From contig JARCOQ010000005.1 of assembly GCA_029207755.1 (NCBI GenBank), positions 63,623,414 through 63,687,413 on the forward strand: 64,000 nucleotides of DNA, given 5' to 3'. Of the stretch, positions 1-24,525 are shown in pieces. Source of the stretch: Chamaea fasciata. Its lineage: Eukaryota; Chordata; Aves; Passeriformes; Sylviidae. The position numbers and the translations under genes are program-made. The stretch's first letter is position 1, and each line of letters opens with the position of its first letter. The notes beneath the pieces are model-generated. The model did no database searches. It had not been told where the DNA came from and saw only the letters and a list, made by a program, of their open reading frames with translations.

Positions 1-10250
<10,250 letters not shown>

Positions 10251-10534
10251 TCAGCTGAACAGGTGCCGAGGTCTTGCCTCCCATGGCTTTTCCGCACAGC
10301 CGCGGTGCTCGCTCCCGGCGGAGGTGGGCGACGAGAGAGGGGGGCTCCTGGAAGAGGGGGTTGGGGAGGGGGAGGAGGGGGACAAGCGCGGCACTCCTCC
10401 CGGGCAGGGGGCGCGGAGCGGAGCCCGGCTGCGGCACCCCCTTCCCCGCGGCGGCCCCCGGCGACTCCCGGGCCCCGCTACTGCATCAAGCCGGCGGCGG
10501 CAGCGTTGGCGGCGCAGCGCTGGACGGCTCCCCC

Positions 10535-10535
<1 letters not shown>

Positions 10536-10568
<33 letters not shown>
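10536..10568. repeat. (CGG)11 trinucleotide repeat
   Basis: Eleven uninterrupted CGG units on the plus strand (CCG in the CACNG2 sense) are followed by a short TGTTGG/TGTCGG tail. The run lies within the CACNG2 CpG island. Such runs are length-polymorphic, and whether it is transcribed depends on the unseen start site. Confidence 0.9.
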
Positions 10569-10570
<2 letters not shown>

Positions 10571-10600
10571 TTGGTGTCGGTGTCGGCGCTGGCCGGCGAT

Positions 10601-10740
10601 GCTGCAGGACAGCTCCCCGGGTGGCGGGGCGGGCGGAGAGCTCCCGGGCCGCCGGTGCTGCAGGACAGCTCCCCGGGCGGCGGTGCGGGCGGAGCGCTCC
10701 GCGGCCCGCGGTGCTGAAGGACAGCTCCCTGCCCGCGCCG
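10601..10740. repeat. 56-bp GC-rich tandem repeat, about 2.5 copies
   Basis: Copies start at 10601, 10657 and 10713, each opening with GCTGCAGGACAGCTCC or, in the third copy, GCTGAAGGACAGCTCC. The first two units are full length (56 bp each) and the third fades after about 28 bp. The unit carries GGACAGCTCC, which resembles the right half of the REST/NRSF recognition element. In copy 3 it directly follows GGTGCTGAA, the reverse complement of the left half. Confidence 0.8.
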
Positions 10741-12285
10741 CCCGCCCTGCCCGCGCCGCCCGCGCCCCAGCATCCGCGGGCGGCAGCCGCCCTCCTCCTC
10801 CGCCCCGCTCCGCTCTGCGCGGGCAGGCACAGGCAGCAGGCAGGCAGCGAGGGGCGGGGGGGCAGCCTGCCCCCGCCCTGCGCCTCGCCCGCCGCTGCCG
10901 GCACCGGCAAGGGTCGCTCCCCCGGGGCCGCCGCGTAGCCCAGGGGAAGACGGCGCTGGGGCTCTCCCTCGCTTACTGCCTTTCTCCCTCCCCACCGCCG
11001 CCCCCCAGCTCAGCCTCCTTCGCATCCCCGCCGTAGGTGCCCGGAGCTGAGAGTGCGACCCGCACACTGCAGTTAGACCCGCACAAAACTTCAGTCAGCC
11101 GTTTCTCTCCCCAGGAGGCAGGTGAAATGTAACGTGGAAGGGTAATTCAAAAATAAGCATGTATTTCTGCTCTTATTGCTGTTGTTATGATTTTTAAGTG
11201 CTTGCTTTTCACTCTTCTCGGGTTTGCTGCAAGTTGCATATGTCTTGGTGTTGTTGCTCGTTTTCTGTCCCTTTGCCTTCTCCTGACCAGTGTTTTGTGG
11301 ATCCCTGTGTTCTTACTTTGTCTTTAGAAATTTCAGTGAAATCCTAATGCCTGCTCCAAGAAGCAGACATTTTGGGAAGATTCTTCATGAGAAAGGACTA
11401 TTTATGATAATTAGTATCATTTGTTAAAGAAAGGAACCACCAAAATTGAATACCTCCACCCCCTCAACCCTGGGAAAGCAATCCACCTTTCACATCCTCA
11501 TTTTACACAGAAAGATGCATGAGCTGAATGGATGCAGACTGAAATCTATCACTGCTTAAGTTTTCTGTGTCAGACACAACCTGATAGTACAGGGAACACA
11601 TACTAAATTGTGCAATACTGACATCTAAGTATGTCATAATCCTCTCTCTTTTCCTCAGCAGTATCATTACACCAGGTTAATTACATTAGTCACCTCCTGG
11701 TTCTATACATGTAGCTGCTCATTAATGCAACAATCATGAAGAAAAGAAAGAATCTAATTCTTGATGCTACCGATTTTGTTTCTCTCTGATCAGATTCATT
11801 GTTCAGTGAAAAATGAGACCAGAAGATCTGCTTTAGGTTCACTGCTGTTCTATGCAGGGGAGCAGCGCTGGGGGAAGGGGCTGTTGGGAAGATGAACCAG
11901 TTGGAGGGCTTCAGCCATGATGCAATTTCATAACTCTAGTTATCTCTTCTCCTTACTCCCTCTCTGGGCGCAGACTGGGACTGCCCTTCCAGGACAATCC
12001 ATCCCAGGACTCATGGACATGAAGGGTTCTATAGCAAGCAGCCACGAGGCCACTGGCTGCCCAACAGACCCTTGATCATTTCCCCCATTTGGAGGGCACA
12101 ATCCAGGCTTCCCTCATAGCTGAGACTGAGGTAGAGGTGTTTACCAGCAAGCACTCTTGGTGTCCAGCATCAGCCATGTCCAAATCACCACCAGTAGACA
12201 GAAAGGCCCCAGGGAAGGCAGGAAAAGGGAGAGGTAGTAGGAGACAATGAAGGTTGAAACCACTGAAATATTTTTTTGTGGACAA

Positions 12286-12326
12286 ACACAGTACCTACTT
12301 CATCTGGGACACAGTACCTACTTCAT
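12286..12326. repeat. 23-bp tandem duplication
   Basis: The segment ACACAGTACCTACTTCAT occurs at 12286 and again at 12309, a period of 23 bp. It lies in intergenic DNA with no coding context. Confidence 0.8.
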
Positions 12327-14669
12327 TGCCCTCTGCCATTGGAGCTGGGGGGGCTCTTTCTGTACCCTTGGAGCTGCTGAACAGCTGGGGATGATGCAGG
12401 CGGGCAGGTGCATATTGTACTCTGCAGTTTTAGTACTCTGAGTATAGCCTGCTGCAAGAACGTGGAGGATGGCAGTTTGTGGACAGGCTCTCTGAACTGT
12501 TGTCCTTGGTGTAAAGGAATTTGAGAAGCAGAGAGATGTGGAGAACACTCCCAAGCTGGTGGAAGATTATGGCTCTACAGGGATGACCTATGTTAAGGAG
12601 GGTCCATGAGGATCTTAGCTGGGAAAGCTAGGGAAGACCACCCAAGGACTTCTCCTCCCCTTATGTTTCACCTGAAAAAGGAAGGGGCCTTGAAGAGGGA
12701 AGGCATAAGGAAAGAATAAATAATTCTTGGGCTTCTGAGCATTTTCTTTTTGTGTAAGTGGTTGCTCATTTCCAACCTCACTCCAATATTCAAACCTTCT
12801 CATTTTTCAAAGGAAGATAGAAAGTCTGGGCCAGGAATCTAAAAGATTCTGAAGAAGAAAAATCTTAATTTTGCTATTCTTGCACTTAAATCCATCAGGC
12901 ACAAACATTTCAAGTGTGGACAAGAAAACCACTCTGGAAATCTGGACCTCATACTTCCAAGGATGGTTGGCTCCTCAGTTACGCTGTACTCTCAAATAGT
13001 GTATTACAGCAACAAGAGAAGGGCATGTTCTCCCCAAAGAAATTGCCAGTGGAAGAAGGCCACGTTTGCACAGTGGCAATTTCTATAATCTCTGGCTAAG
13101 AGGAGTCAGACTTATGAGAGCTCAGCACATCTCAGGATCAGAACTAAACATGGCTTTCTGCCTCACACTTCCCAATTTCCAAAAATAATTCTCTTCCTGC
13201 TACCCTACTTATATACTCTTAGACCATTCACAATAATCCCTCTACAGTTCTAAATGCCACAGGAGAAGAATGGAACAAAGGCAATGCAAATGCCAGACTG
13301 TCCTGTGTGACTGCTTGTGCTGTGGTTAGATGCTGTGCTGAGATTTCGTCTTTCCTACAAAGCATCATTAAAAATGATAATACAAAACAAGAATATAGAA
13401 TAAAACCACTGTGGCAGATTTTTACAACAGTCGCATCTTCTGAATAGTGCAACACAGAATGACATCTATAGAAGAGTAAGGAGAGAGAAATTAATAGTCT
13501 GGAGGAAATAGAGAGATTTTAAATTACATTTTAAATTACTTGAAATGAGAAGCTGATGAGACAGGGAGCCACAGGAAGTCTGCTTCCAATGGCAAACCAA
13601 GAGTGCTGCTATTTGTGGAGAGAAGGGGCAGTGCTGTAGGAAAAAAAGGGGCACGAGAAAGATGCAGGAAGCAAGATGAAGGGCACAAAGTCGGAAGCAA
13701 CTCCATGGGATGATAATGAGACTGAACAGTGTTTCTGAATTGAGTGCTGCAGTGGAGCTCTTTGGCACATAGGATAAAATCAAACAGCGATAGTGTATAA
13801 AAATTGGATCTAGGAATCTTCATCCTGGGGAGGCCAGCTGAGAAGGAGCTGTTGTAGTGACATGGCAAAGAGACAGAGTTGATGCAGCTGCATTTGCAGG
13901 CAGAGCAGAGGTGTTAATAGGGAAATGCACCAGCAGAGGAGATGCTAGGAAAAACAAACTGGGGTTAGGGTGATGATCATAGAACTGGAAGCGAGTGGGG
14001 CAGAGAAGAGAGAAACGAGAGATGGTGTATAAAGAGAATTAAAATGTAAGATATATCACTGGAGAAGAAAAAAGTCACATATCTATACTGTTAGAAAAGT
14101 GGATGGGATGATCAGAGCAGTCATCACTGGCATCCAAAACTGAGGGTCCCAAAGCACTTAAGAAACATTATTTGCATCACATCTGCATGCTGGTGGTTTT
14201 CTTAGACCAGTTCAACAAACTAGCAAGCCATGGAAAGAAGATTTATGGGTTTTGCCAGAGAATTGCAGGTGTGAAGGCGCTAGAGATGGAGATGATAGAC
14301 ATAGGGAGATAAATGCAGGTGAAAAAAGCCTCACTGGTCCTCTCTTCTTATCTTCAGCTTAATGCAACTTGAAGATCAACAACACAGTTTAAACATCAGA
14401 CATTCAATACTACAGCAAAGTCATCTCTAGTGTAACCCTGTAACCAGAAATGAAAGAAGAAGGGAGATACAGAAGATGGTGGTCTATCAATTGCAATTAG
14501 CAGATTTCCATGCAAAATGGGTGAGGGTGCTGCCCTGAGAGTGCCTAAAAAACCCTCTTATGATAGACAGGAGTGGACTCTGGCAGGCACCAAGTTTGAG
14601 GTTCTAGTGCTGCCATACAGAAGTCCTTCAGTTTCTCACTCATGTTCTTTTCCAAGCTAAATCTTGTAT

Positions 14670-14745
14670 AAATGGTTCATTTAACCTCACAACACTCCTA
14701 CAAAGTAACATGTTCATTAGTTTGCAGAGGCACTGAGGCACCAAA
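14670..14745 (-). mobile_element. MIR-like SINE remnant
   Basis: The order of short blocks on the plus strand (TTTAACCTCACAAC, an AGTAACATG-like segment, GCAGAGGCACTGAGGCACC) follows the complement of the conserved 3' half of MIR-type SINEs. It is diverged and identified by eye only. Confidence 0.5.
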
Positions 14746-17700
14746 AAATCCAGAACATATTCATAAAGCACACAAAAAAGAAAGTCTTTGTGCTGGTTTA
14801 AGTGGGATCTGGGTGCTGTTATGAATGAATTGGGTACCCACGGGTACCTAAGATAACTGTTTCAGATTGAGTCTTGAAGCTACAACTTCTCTGCTTTCCA
14901 TATGAGACTCCTTTTTCTCTTTTTCTTACACAACCTTTTCTTCCATTGAATGGTATATTTGAAGATGGTTGGGAAACAAAAAGTGTCCTCTCATGAGACC
15001 TGAGGGCTGATTTCCACCCTCAGGAATGCCTTCCTTCTCTACTCAGAAGAAACAGTTGGAGAAGACTGAGATACCCAGGATGAATTTCCACCATGATGAG
15101 TTGCTGGGATGTGAACTGTTTTGCCTCCCTTTCTCTTTCCATGCTATGCTAAGGTTTGTATTTACAGCAGCCTCCTAATCAATAGAAATAGAAAAAAATC
15201 AATACCTGCAACCCATTAGCTCTAACAGAGGGCAGACTGCTAACAAGTCATTCTAGCTGGAGTTCTAGTATCTGGTAAAGCACTCTCAGTGAGGATATAT
15301 GCATATATATATATACACACAAAACCCGAATATGACTAGCAGAGTATATAACTTGTGAGAACATTCCCCCTCCCACCAGCACGTCTATCTCTACGTATTT
15401 ACATAAATATGCTAAACTAAAGACACTCTTCCCCACTCAGATGTTGTGCCTCATGCTTATCCTCTCCAGAACATACATTTTTCTACACTTAATCTATAAT
15501 CCCAGGCTACCTTCATGTTGGACAATCTTGTGGATAAACAAATACATGCCTCTACACTTCCTTACCCCTGCATTAACCGTACACCATAGAAATCCAGTGT
15601 GAGACCTACTTATTCACAAGCATAGACCCATTGTTTCTCCTTTGCTGTATCCCCAGATCGTTCATGGAAATTCTCTTTTTAGTTCACATTTATATCCAAA
15701 GCCAGGCACAGACAGTTCCCACTGACATCTACATGCAACCCTGAAAGCATACTCCAGGCAACAAAAAGTTGGTGAAATGTTTCTGGCACAGGTTTTGCAA
15801 TCAGAATCTGCTCCAGGGCCTAAGGCACAGGGAAGAATCTCCATAACAGATCAGAGATGCAATGGGTCTCATTGCCCATTGTGCCTGAAATATGGGCACC
15901 AATAACTATGTTGTTCCCCAGTAAAGTCTTTATCCATTTATCCACTGACTGTAACTAGATCATCACTCCTGATTTGTCTCTCATGGAAGGGGTGGTTTCT
16001 CCTAGTCAACTTCAGAAAGTCCAAATTAAAAACAGTCGTCATTTCTTGACAAGCAGTTTTAGGAAACTTCACTGAGGAAATGTACATAGGCTCTGGTTTG
16101 GTTCTTAAAGGAAAAAAAAAAAAGCCTGTTTCCATGTAAACATAGTAATCAGAGAATTGCAAAGAATAAGTCAAAAAAGATAAAGGCCTTACTTTTTTCT
16201 AAAGGCTTTCAGAGTCTTCTTGGAAGCATCAGTGCAGTGATAAATGCTGAGGTAAAGGTGAGGTGTACAGTGAGGATGGTTTGTGTTGACACTGATCGAT
16301 ATCCTGTGATATCAGTCTTCCCTTCAGTGTAAAGGGCACAGATGGGGACAGACAAGAGGATCTTGTGCAGCTGCATCTATTGAGTATCATCATTTAAAGC
16401 CACAATCCAGCCCTAATATGAGCTTTTGCTATCTAGACCTCTGCAGCCACAGAGGTATCACTGGGGCTTCCTCCATGGACAGACTTGCTCTCCTAGGTCT
16501 GGTGGTACTGACACAGACTGTACTGCAAGACAACTATGCAAACTCTCATCTTTAGGATACCCTGAGCTTTTCTTCTGTCAGACAGTTTAGGGTATCGGGA
16601 CAGGAATATTGGATATTTAACTTCTCTGATGCTCAGTAGTATATCAGGGTTTAAAGGATTCTTGAAGGAACATCCCAAGAAAAGCAAGAGAAATGGTTAG
16701 TGTCTAGGATAGGCTATTTCATTGCTCTGAATTTTCAGAGGGACAAATCAAGAGCAGCACATACCACAGCACCTATTCAGGAGTTCCATGAGTTGGCATT
16801 CTAAGAGAATTCAGACCACTGATACCAGAAACAGGCTACCAATTTTAATGTGAATAGGATTTACTTCTGTAGTCCCACATAGTCAGGGAGGCATCCCATG
16901 GTGTGTAAAAGCACCTAAGACACTGTTTCAGAGCAAGTCACCTGATACATCATGACCACAGAGCTCTTGTATTGTATGAATTCCTAGGACTTGTTTTCAC
17001 ATTACCATTGTAATGGTTTAGGGTCCCCCAAGTGCATTCCTATAGAGGAAGTAGGTTAAACACATCCGATTAAGCCAGTCAGATACTAGACTGGAGCTTT
17101 ATGGTGGTGCATAGAAGAGTATTCCATGGATAGAAATTGTCAAGAGGTGGTATTCTCTACCTTGGGAATAAAGGCCTACTTTAAAAAAGGAAGCAAAACA
17201 CGTAAGTCTATTTAGGCTTCTAACTCCATGTTTAGACAGTGAGGAACTGTCCTGATTTTCAGTTGTGCTAAGCATTCAGCATCTCACGTCGAATTTAGAG
17301 AGATGTAGGGGCTCCAAACATTTCTGAAAATCTAGATTTCAGAGTTTTGATGTTTTAAGGAGCTTTGATCTCATAAACCAATGAATTTCTTAATAGAAAT
17401 TAAATCAAAAATCCCAAGGCTAAATGGTGGGTTCATCAATATTTGACACTTCCAGTCATTCACTGCAGCTACTGACCACTTTTGAAAATTTCTGGGAATG
17501 ATCAGAAAGTAGTATTTACTTATATGGTGGCAAATCATGGGAAATGAGGGGCCTACTGCAGAGGAAAACAATTCCCAGGAGTGCACTTGGCTCATACAGC
17601 TCCACCAGACCATGCCTGGTGGAGATGTATCAGGGCCTTGATGATGCCTCTCTGACAATATGTGGGTCTCTTTGGCAGCCGAACCCAGCAGAGACCAACC

Positions 17701-20700
17701 AAGCACTCCAGCCCATCCTCCAAGAGTGTGGGGATTATGGTTCTCCTTTGTGCTTCTCTAATTTGTTTTCTCGGTTGTTGTCCTCTTTGACAGTGAGCAA
17801 GTCTGGCAGAGGACACAGGGAAGCATCGTGCAGCCATGCTCTGCAGTCCATAGCAGAGACATGGGAACATACACAGCTCAGAGCAGGAGAAAGGCTGTTT
17901 TTTCCCTGGGTTATGGGGGCGGTTGGGAGATGAGCAATCCCCTGTGCAGAGCTGGTCCTCCTCTCATGCTCATTGCTACTGCATTCTCTAACAGGACCCT
18001 TTTCCTGTGTCTGTTGGATAAAGCTATCCATTTGCCATCTTTCCACTAGCCAGTCTGAAATGACAAAACACTTCTCTATTTCACAGACCATTGGGACTCT
18101 TCTCTGCAACTGACCTATATTGGTTATAAGCTTCATTTGTTCTGGCCTGCACTCCTCTCTCTTCTCCCACATGGAGCACATGCACTGCTCCTCCCCCTCA
18201 AACAAACACCTTTACACATCCAAGGACATTGTAAAAATAAAATGATCACAACCTGGCCCTCTGGGAACCTTGGTTTTACAGTTTGTCCCACTCTGATGCC
18301 AACAGAATTCACAACCCAGTTCAAGAGAGACAGACAGTGAGTGAGAGAAAGCAGGCAGACAGGCACAGACAGAAGGAGATGGAGGAATCAGGGAGAGAGA
18401 AAAGGAGCAGAAGGAAAGAAACAGGGCTCCTAGTCCAGAACACAATAGAGAAAGGGGGATGGAGTTGTAGGGGCAATAAAAACCTTTAAATAGTAGAAAA
18501 TTGAGGGAAGAGAGGAAGAAGTAGATGAAAAAAATGCAGAGGAAAGTACAGAAGAGAAAAGAAATGGTCAGAGGGAAGAGGGGAGGTCAAGTCAGGCAGC
18601 AAACCAAAGTGGTGTCTGTGAAACACAGCATAAGAAATAATAAGGTGCCTGTGAATCTGGCCACTACTTTTTCAAGTCTCCTTTTCTATTGTGAGTACAC
18701 TGTGGGGAAAAGGGCAAGAAGACAGGGAAGGGAGGATAAATAAATAAATACCTGAGCTGCCATCTTAAACAGCTTCTAATAGTCAAGCAGATATGCTTGA
18801 AATAGGCAGTCCACAGGTTGCAAACACTCAGGTACAAATTGCAGTTCAGCAGGTAGGAAACAGTCTGCACTAGCATAGTGGCATTTACATTCCTGGGTCC
18901 ACTGGGTCTCTCTGTGCATTGGCAGCGAGCCCTGAATGCATAAAAATGCTTCTGTTTAGTTCTGGGGAATTGTGCTCTGATGGCTGCCCTGCATCCTCTC
19001 TCAGGTTCCAGTAAGAAAACCTCAGCCCTAAACATACGAGTGCAGTTAGTCTCCCTTCTTTTCATACAAATCCCTTCCTCCACACTGCCTGATGCCAGCC
19101 CTTGTTTGCATTCCAAGGGATTCATCTCTATCTAGCCTTTTCTTTTGTTGCTCTGCTTTCACTCTCCTCTTTCTTTATGGCTACCCTTCCTTGCTCCCAT
19201 TCATTCAGCTCACCCTTACAAAGGCCTAGGTAAACACACACACACACAGAATTTACCTCCACTTCTGTAGTTATCCACTTACCTACGAGTGCAGTACCTG
19301 GCTGGCACACATCTCTCTCTCACAGACAATCCATTGACTTCCACACTACAACCCTGCCAAATCTGCCTGTCTTTCCTTCCTTCACAGCCCTACTCTTGCT
19401 GCCCCCCAGCCAGTCTGTTTCTTTGTCTCTCCCTGCACAGTTCTTTATGTTTTTCCCTCTCTTCAAGCCATTCTTCTTCCTTCTCCCCAACTCTGCCCAT
19501 CTGTCCCTCCCTCCCACAGTTCTCTCCAGCTGATACACATGCACCCCAGTGTCTCTCTCCCCTTCTCCCCCTGCCACATTTAATTTCTTTGTGTCTCCTA
19601 CACACCCAGGCCCACACTTGCTCTCTCCCATACTGAGAGGAGACAGCAGCAAAGAATTTGCTGCTGACCGCTGCATTGCTAGGAGGCAAACACATGGCTG
19701 GCCTTGTGCAGGCCAGTTTCTGCCTGAGTGCCCCAAGTCACATATCCCCAGCATCATCTCCAGCACTGGGAAAACAGATGGTATAATAAATGAGTGCAGT
19801 CTGATAAAAGGAGGAAAGGGTGCCTGCCTCGGATGCTCCTCACCCGCACAGAGACACACATCTGACATGGGCACAGCCCTCTCACTCCTATACCAGTCCA
19901 GCTTTGTGCCAGAACTAGCCAGCTGAACAGGGCACAAGCTCTTCTCTAGCACCAGATGGAAAGAGAGGGGTAGGAGAGGGTGGTAGTGGATAGAATCACC
20001 AGTGGCTATTTTTCTGACCACAGCTTCTAATCCTGGAAAGCAAAGTACATGGGAGGAAATAAGCAGTCTTAAGGTCATGGGGAGGGCTGGTACCATGAGA
20101 GGTGTAGCAGAATTGTGGGGGCATATAAGACCTCCACACGCAGAGAAAGGAGGAAAAAGGCAAGAGGCATGGACAGGGAAGAGAAATCAGGTATCAAAAT
20201 AGCATGGACCAAGACAGGATTCAGGGATCACTTATATCTCAGTGAAGAAGGAAAGCCAACCTACTGGCAATTTTAGCTGTGAGAGCCATCAAGAGCAACT
20301 ACAAACTGCTGAAGGGAAATAGCCCCATACCTCAAAAGGGGCAGAAACCAGAGGGCAGGGTTTGCATTACTCTGCTTTTGCTCATACCAGAACCATCCTC
20401 CTGCTCTTATCCAGTTCCATGCCATTGTCCAAGAACGCTCCTTTACCTCCTCCACTACCTCCTCAGATACTTCCATCCAGCGACTTGCAGCATTAACCCT
20501 TTCCTCTGCATTTACCTGTTAGAAGAAATCCATACTTGTTATCCTTTCTTAAGCCACCAGAATTCCTTCCTCATCTAACATTTTCACATTCATTGCTGCC
20601 TCTCTTTGCTGACAGCAGCACTGAAAAGCATTATCTTAACCCTGCAAGACATCTTTCCTAGATACTGTTCTGCTGTGCCTACAAGCTGATTTTATGCCTG

Positions 20701-23325
20701 ATGCTTCAACTGTAACCTGAATCTCTACACTTCCAGTTTTACAGTCCTCAAACAGAAGCCACCCAACATCACAGAAACGAAGTCCTAGATATGGCCCACA
20801 AAGGCCACACATAACTGTTAGACTAAGAGAGAGCAACACTTCACAGGAATCAAAATGAATTCACAAAAGCAGAGAAGGGAAACCAACACAGAAAATATTC
20901 CTCCCATCCCTTCTGCTGTATGAACTGATTGTGAAGTTTCTGTTGTGAGATATGAATGCTCAAGTTGTAGTGGGTATTTCTGCCTGGTCAGGTGGAGGTG
21001 CAGGCTCTCTTTGTCCATTCCCTGAATGGATTCATCATTGTGATACAGCATCACAATGAAGTGTAAATGTATGTGTTGTTGCCCACCCTCCCCCTTCCCC
21101 ACCCCCCAAAAACAAAAAAATATAAAGGGTTTAAGCAAAAAGGTCATGATAGTTTCTGGCAAAGGAAAATAGAGACAGTGGAGATAGCACTGGAATTAAT
21201 TTGTGTTTTAAATGTGTTTATGAAGATGTGTGGGTACGAATTGAAGATTTCAATTTCCCTCTACTCAGAAGTTCCTTGAGAAGAGCTGTACTCAATTATG
21301 AATTTCCAACATCTCCTCACATTCTTCCACCCTGATTGTTTGATAGTGCCCCATAGTAGGTATGATAGCATACCTCCTCTATTTTTTCTGGTCTCACCTA
21401 GATACACTGTCTCCAGCCACTGCTGCTCACAGCATCACAGCTTGCTGTTCTTATCTCCCCACACTATTCCTAGGTTTATCATTCTGGATTCTTGCTACTG
21501 CCCTTTCAAATTCCACTGTCAACCCTGTCACACAGACTTTAACTCCTCCTGCCTTGTTCTAATGCAGGCCCTACATCTCCAGCCTAAACTGATGCCTACC
21601 AGTGACCATCCTCATCATGGGTCTGAATCCCCCTGTCTGCCCTTGGCCCTGAGAGCTTGGCCCTGAAAACCTCCTTTAGCTCCTTTAAAGTTATTTATTC
21701 TTACCACTTGCCCTTCCACCTGCAAGGTCATCCAGCTCTACCCTCTATCCTCATTTTCCCTCACTGGCTCATGCAAAAATTACTTTTCCTCCCACTTTAT
21801 TTCCATACAGCATTCTAAAAGACAGGAAAAGCCTTAGGTTTTCCCATCCCTAAATCCCACCCTCGCAATCTGCCTCAGCAAATCCTCTGGGATCTTCATG
21901 AAGGAATACAGACCTACGTATTTCCTACATATTCCTGTTCCCCTACTGCTCCTGCATTTCCCCTGTCTGGGACACAGAAGTGGAACACTTCTGCCTTTAT
22001 ACCCTTTTCCTCACAGTCTCTAACTTGCAGCCCTCATATTGTCTATTTTTCTTGTATTTGTGCAGAAAGGTTACAGGTTCCACCTATCTCCAACTGATGC
22101 ATATTTGGCTGGAGGGAAACCCATCAAACTGACCCCATCCCTGACCCCAGCTTGATGTGTAGGGTCTGTCACATTTCCCTTTTAAACACTCCCAGATTAA
22201 ATCTCAGAGACCCAGGAAAGGGAGTAGTTCTAAGCTTCTCTTGACAAACAGCTCTAGGGGAGGAAATATGTGAAGCCATGACAGAAAAATGAAAAATCTC
22301 CAAGGAGCCAAAAAACCCTACCAAAAATTCCCAGCCAAACCCCAGGTTAGAAAGAGAACAGCCAGTGTCTGACAAAGTTACACTGCAGTGAGCTCTGAAG
22401 AGCCCAGATGAGGCTGCCAGGACTCAGCTGGTGGTCTCCTGCCAGGAAATTACACCCTAGACTAGCAACATCCCCATTTCTCATGTGACTTGGACAGGGA
22501 GTCACAACACCTAAAGAGCCCTGAAAAGACTCAAGACTGAGTAGCTCTCTTCTTCCTCCCTCCCCCAAGCACTTTTGTTCCGGGTCAACAGAGCCAAGGG
22601 CAACTGGCACAGAAGACATTGTTCTCCAGGCAAAATGACAGCAGGAGGAGGAAATAGGACACGAGAAGTAGAGAGATGATGTGCCCCTAGGCTGAAAGAG
22701 ATATTGTGGAGGCCAACATGGCTCCTGAAGTGCTCCTGCTCTGACTCCACCTTTGCCGCAGAAGGTCTGAGAAGTCCCTCAGCCCTAGGTTCCACAGAGT
22801 ACCATCTGCAAGATGGACACATTACTTGTTAAGAGCAAGCAGAGGTAGATATGGTCCATCAAGCAGCAGATATGAGATAGGAAAAGGACTGAGAATGCAT
22901 GGGGAGAGAGGGGTCCAATCACACAAGTATCAGTAATAGGGATGTCTTCCTGCCACTAGCAAATAATCTGCCATCATGCTGCTGACTTTGTGCAGGCAGA
23001 TGAGACCACAACTGCAAGCAACTGCCACCTGAACATCATAGATTCAGTAATTATTAAAAACAGAGCACAGCCTTGAGTTGCGTAAGGACCCCCACTGATC
23101 TGCATAACCACCAGCAGAAAGCAGTTGCTGCCTACAGAACAGAAATGCAGTGTTTTCCCTGCTGTCAGCACCTGCGTCAGGCTCCCAGTTTCTCTTGAGA
23201 TACAGCTCTTAATTGGGATAGATTGTACGTTTTCTGCTGCAGCCCAGCCCAGCTCCCAGTTTAATTGCTAGTTTAGGACTTAGCCTGTTCTGTGCTTTCT
23301 ACGCTACTTCTTTCCTCACTTAATC

Positions 23326-23400
23326 TAATAGAATTATAGAAAGTATTGCTGGACCTCAGGAGGCCACTGAGTTTATCCTTCTGCCCCAAGGCAGTATTTC
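23326..23400 (-). mobile_element. Old CR1-like LINE tail
   Basis: The sequence runs from ATAGAATTATAGAA through GGACCTCAGGAGGCCA to CTGCCCCAAGGCAG. It resembles the complement of the 3' end of CR1 elements in its block order, but is quite diverged. Confidence 0.5.
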
Positions 23401-24475
23401 ATTTTCAACAACATCATGTGTCTTTTGCTATCAGGTCAGATCGGTCCAAGATGTATAGTGGGTAAAGAAATTAAGCTTACCCATGGGAGTCAGTTGGCAT
23501 AAAAGACTAAATCCAGCTCTTTAAGTCACTGAAGTTATATCAGAAATAACCCTGGTCCAAATGGTTTCATTTATCAGATCAGTCTTTTCAAAGATGTCCT
23601 TTCTTAAGTTTAAAGTCTTTAAAATTAACAAAGCTATAGAAGAAAATGTTTTGACAGCCCCATTTCAGTATATTTAACGTTTCATTATGAACAGCAGTGA
23701 CCACTCCATTGTTAAGACTTAACAAATATTATCACAGTGATCAGCTTTGAAACTCCTATTAATTCCCACAATAAAACCTGATCTTTTTGGAATTTTACAT
23801 CCTGAATTTCACTCCGCAGTAGACGACGTCTGGCATGACAAAACAAAACCATTAAAGCATCTTTAATATGACAACTTTACACAAATGAATTTCCAGTAAA
23901 ATTTCAGAATGTCAGACAGCTTCTTAAAGCTTTTTCTTCCAAGACAATATGACTAAAAATTCCACTTTTGTTTTGTCTGTTAATCTAAGAAGAAATGCCT
24001 TGCAGCCTTGAGAATAGATAATGCAGAAATTAGAAGGATTAAAAAAAAATCAGCTGGTGATGTATCAAGCTAAGTAAAGCAGGGCACAAGCATAACAGAG
24101 ATTCTGTGCATACCCATGAGGACCAAAGGAAAGGTAACAAGGAGGGACACCAGGGAGGAAAGAAATGGTTTTGCCTAATCAAACAAGCAAGCAGGAAAAG
24201 GAACTATGTATCTATTAAAACCAGTTAAAGGCCTGTTTGTTTCCTTCCCCTTCTTTTGAAATTTCAGTTCTGGTTGAGGTCGGTCTTTTCTGTGTTGTAA
24301 CAGTCATGCTGAGCATCTGCAGCACTGCACAGCTGGACAAAGCGGGGGAGCTGTAAGAAGACAACAAGCTTCCTGGTCAGCAGACAGGCTTTCTGTCTTC
24401 CTCCACTGTTCTCCACAGCATCTGAAAATCAGACTGTGGATTTGGATGCTAAGACTATAAGCAGCAAACAATGCA

Positions 24476-24525
24476 TCCTCACTTTACAGATGTGACTGCC
24501 ACAGCTAGTAAACAGGTAGGAGAAA
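24476..24525 (-). mobile_element. Possible MIR-like core fragment
   Basis: The blocks CTCACTTTACAGATG and CCACAGCTAGTAAACAGG have the order and spacing of the complement of the MIR core. The fragment is short, so the call is tentative. Confidence 0.35.

Noticed and set aside
19320..20096. 258-codon open frame on the minus strand
   Set aside because: It overlaps a pyrimidine-rich tract, gives an Arg/Glu/Lys/Gly-rich translation, and matches no family I know.
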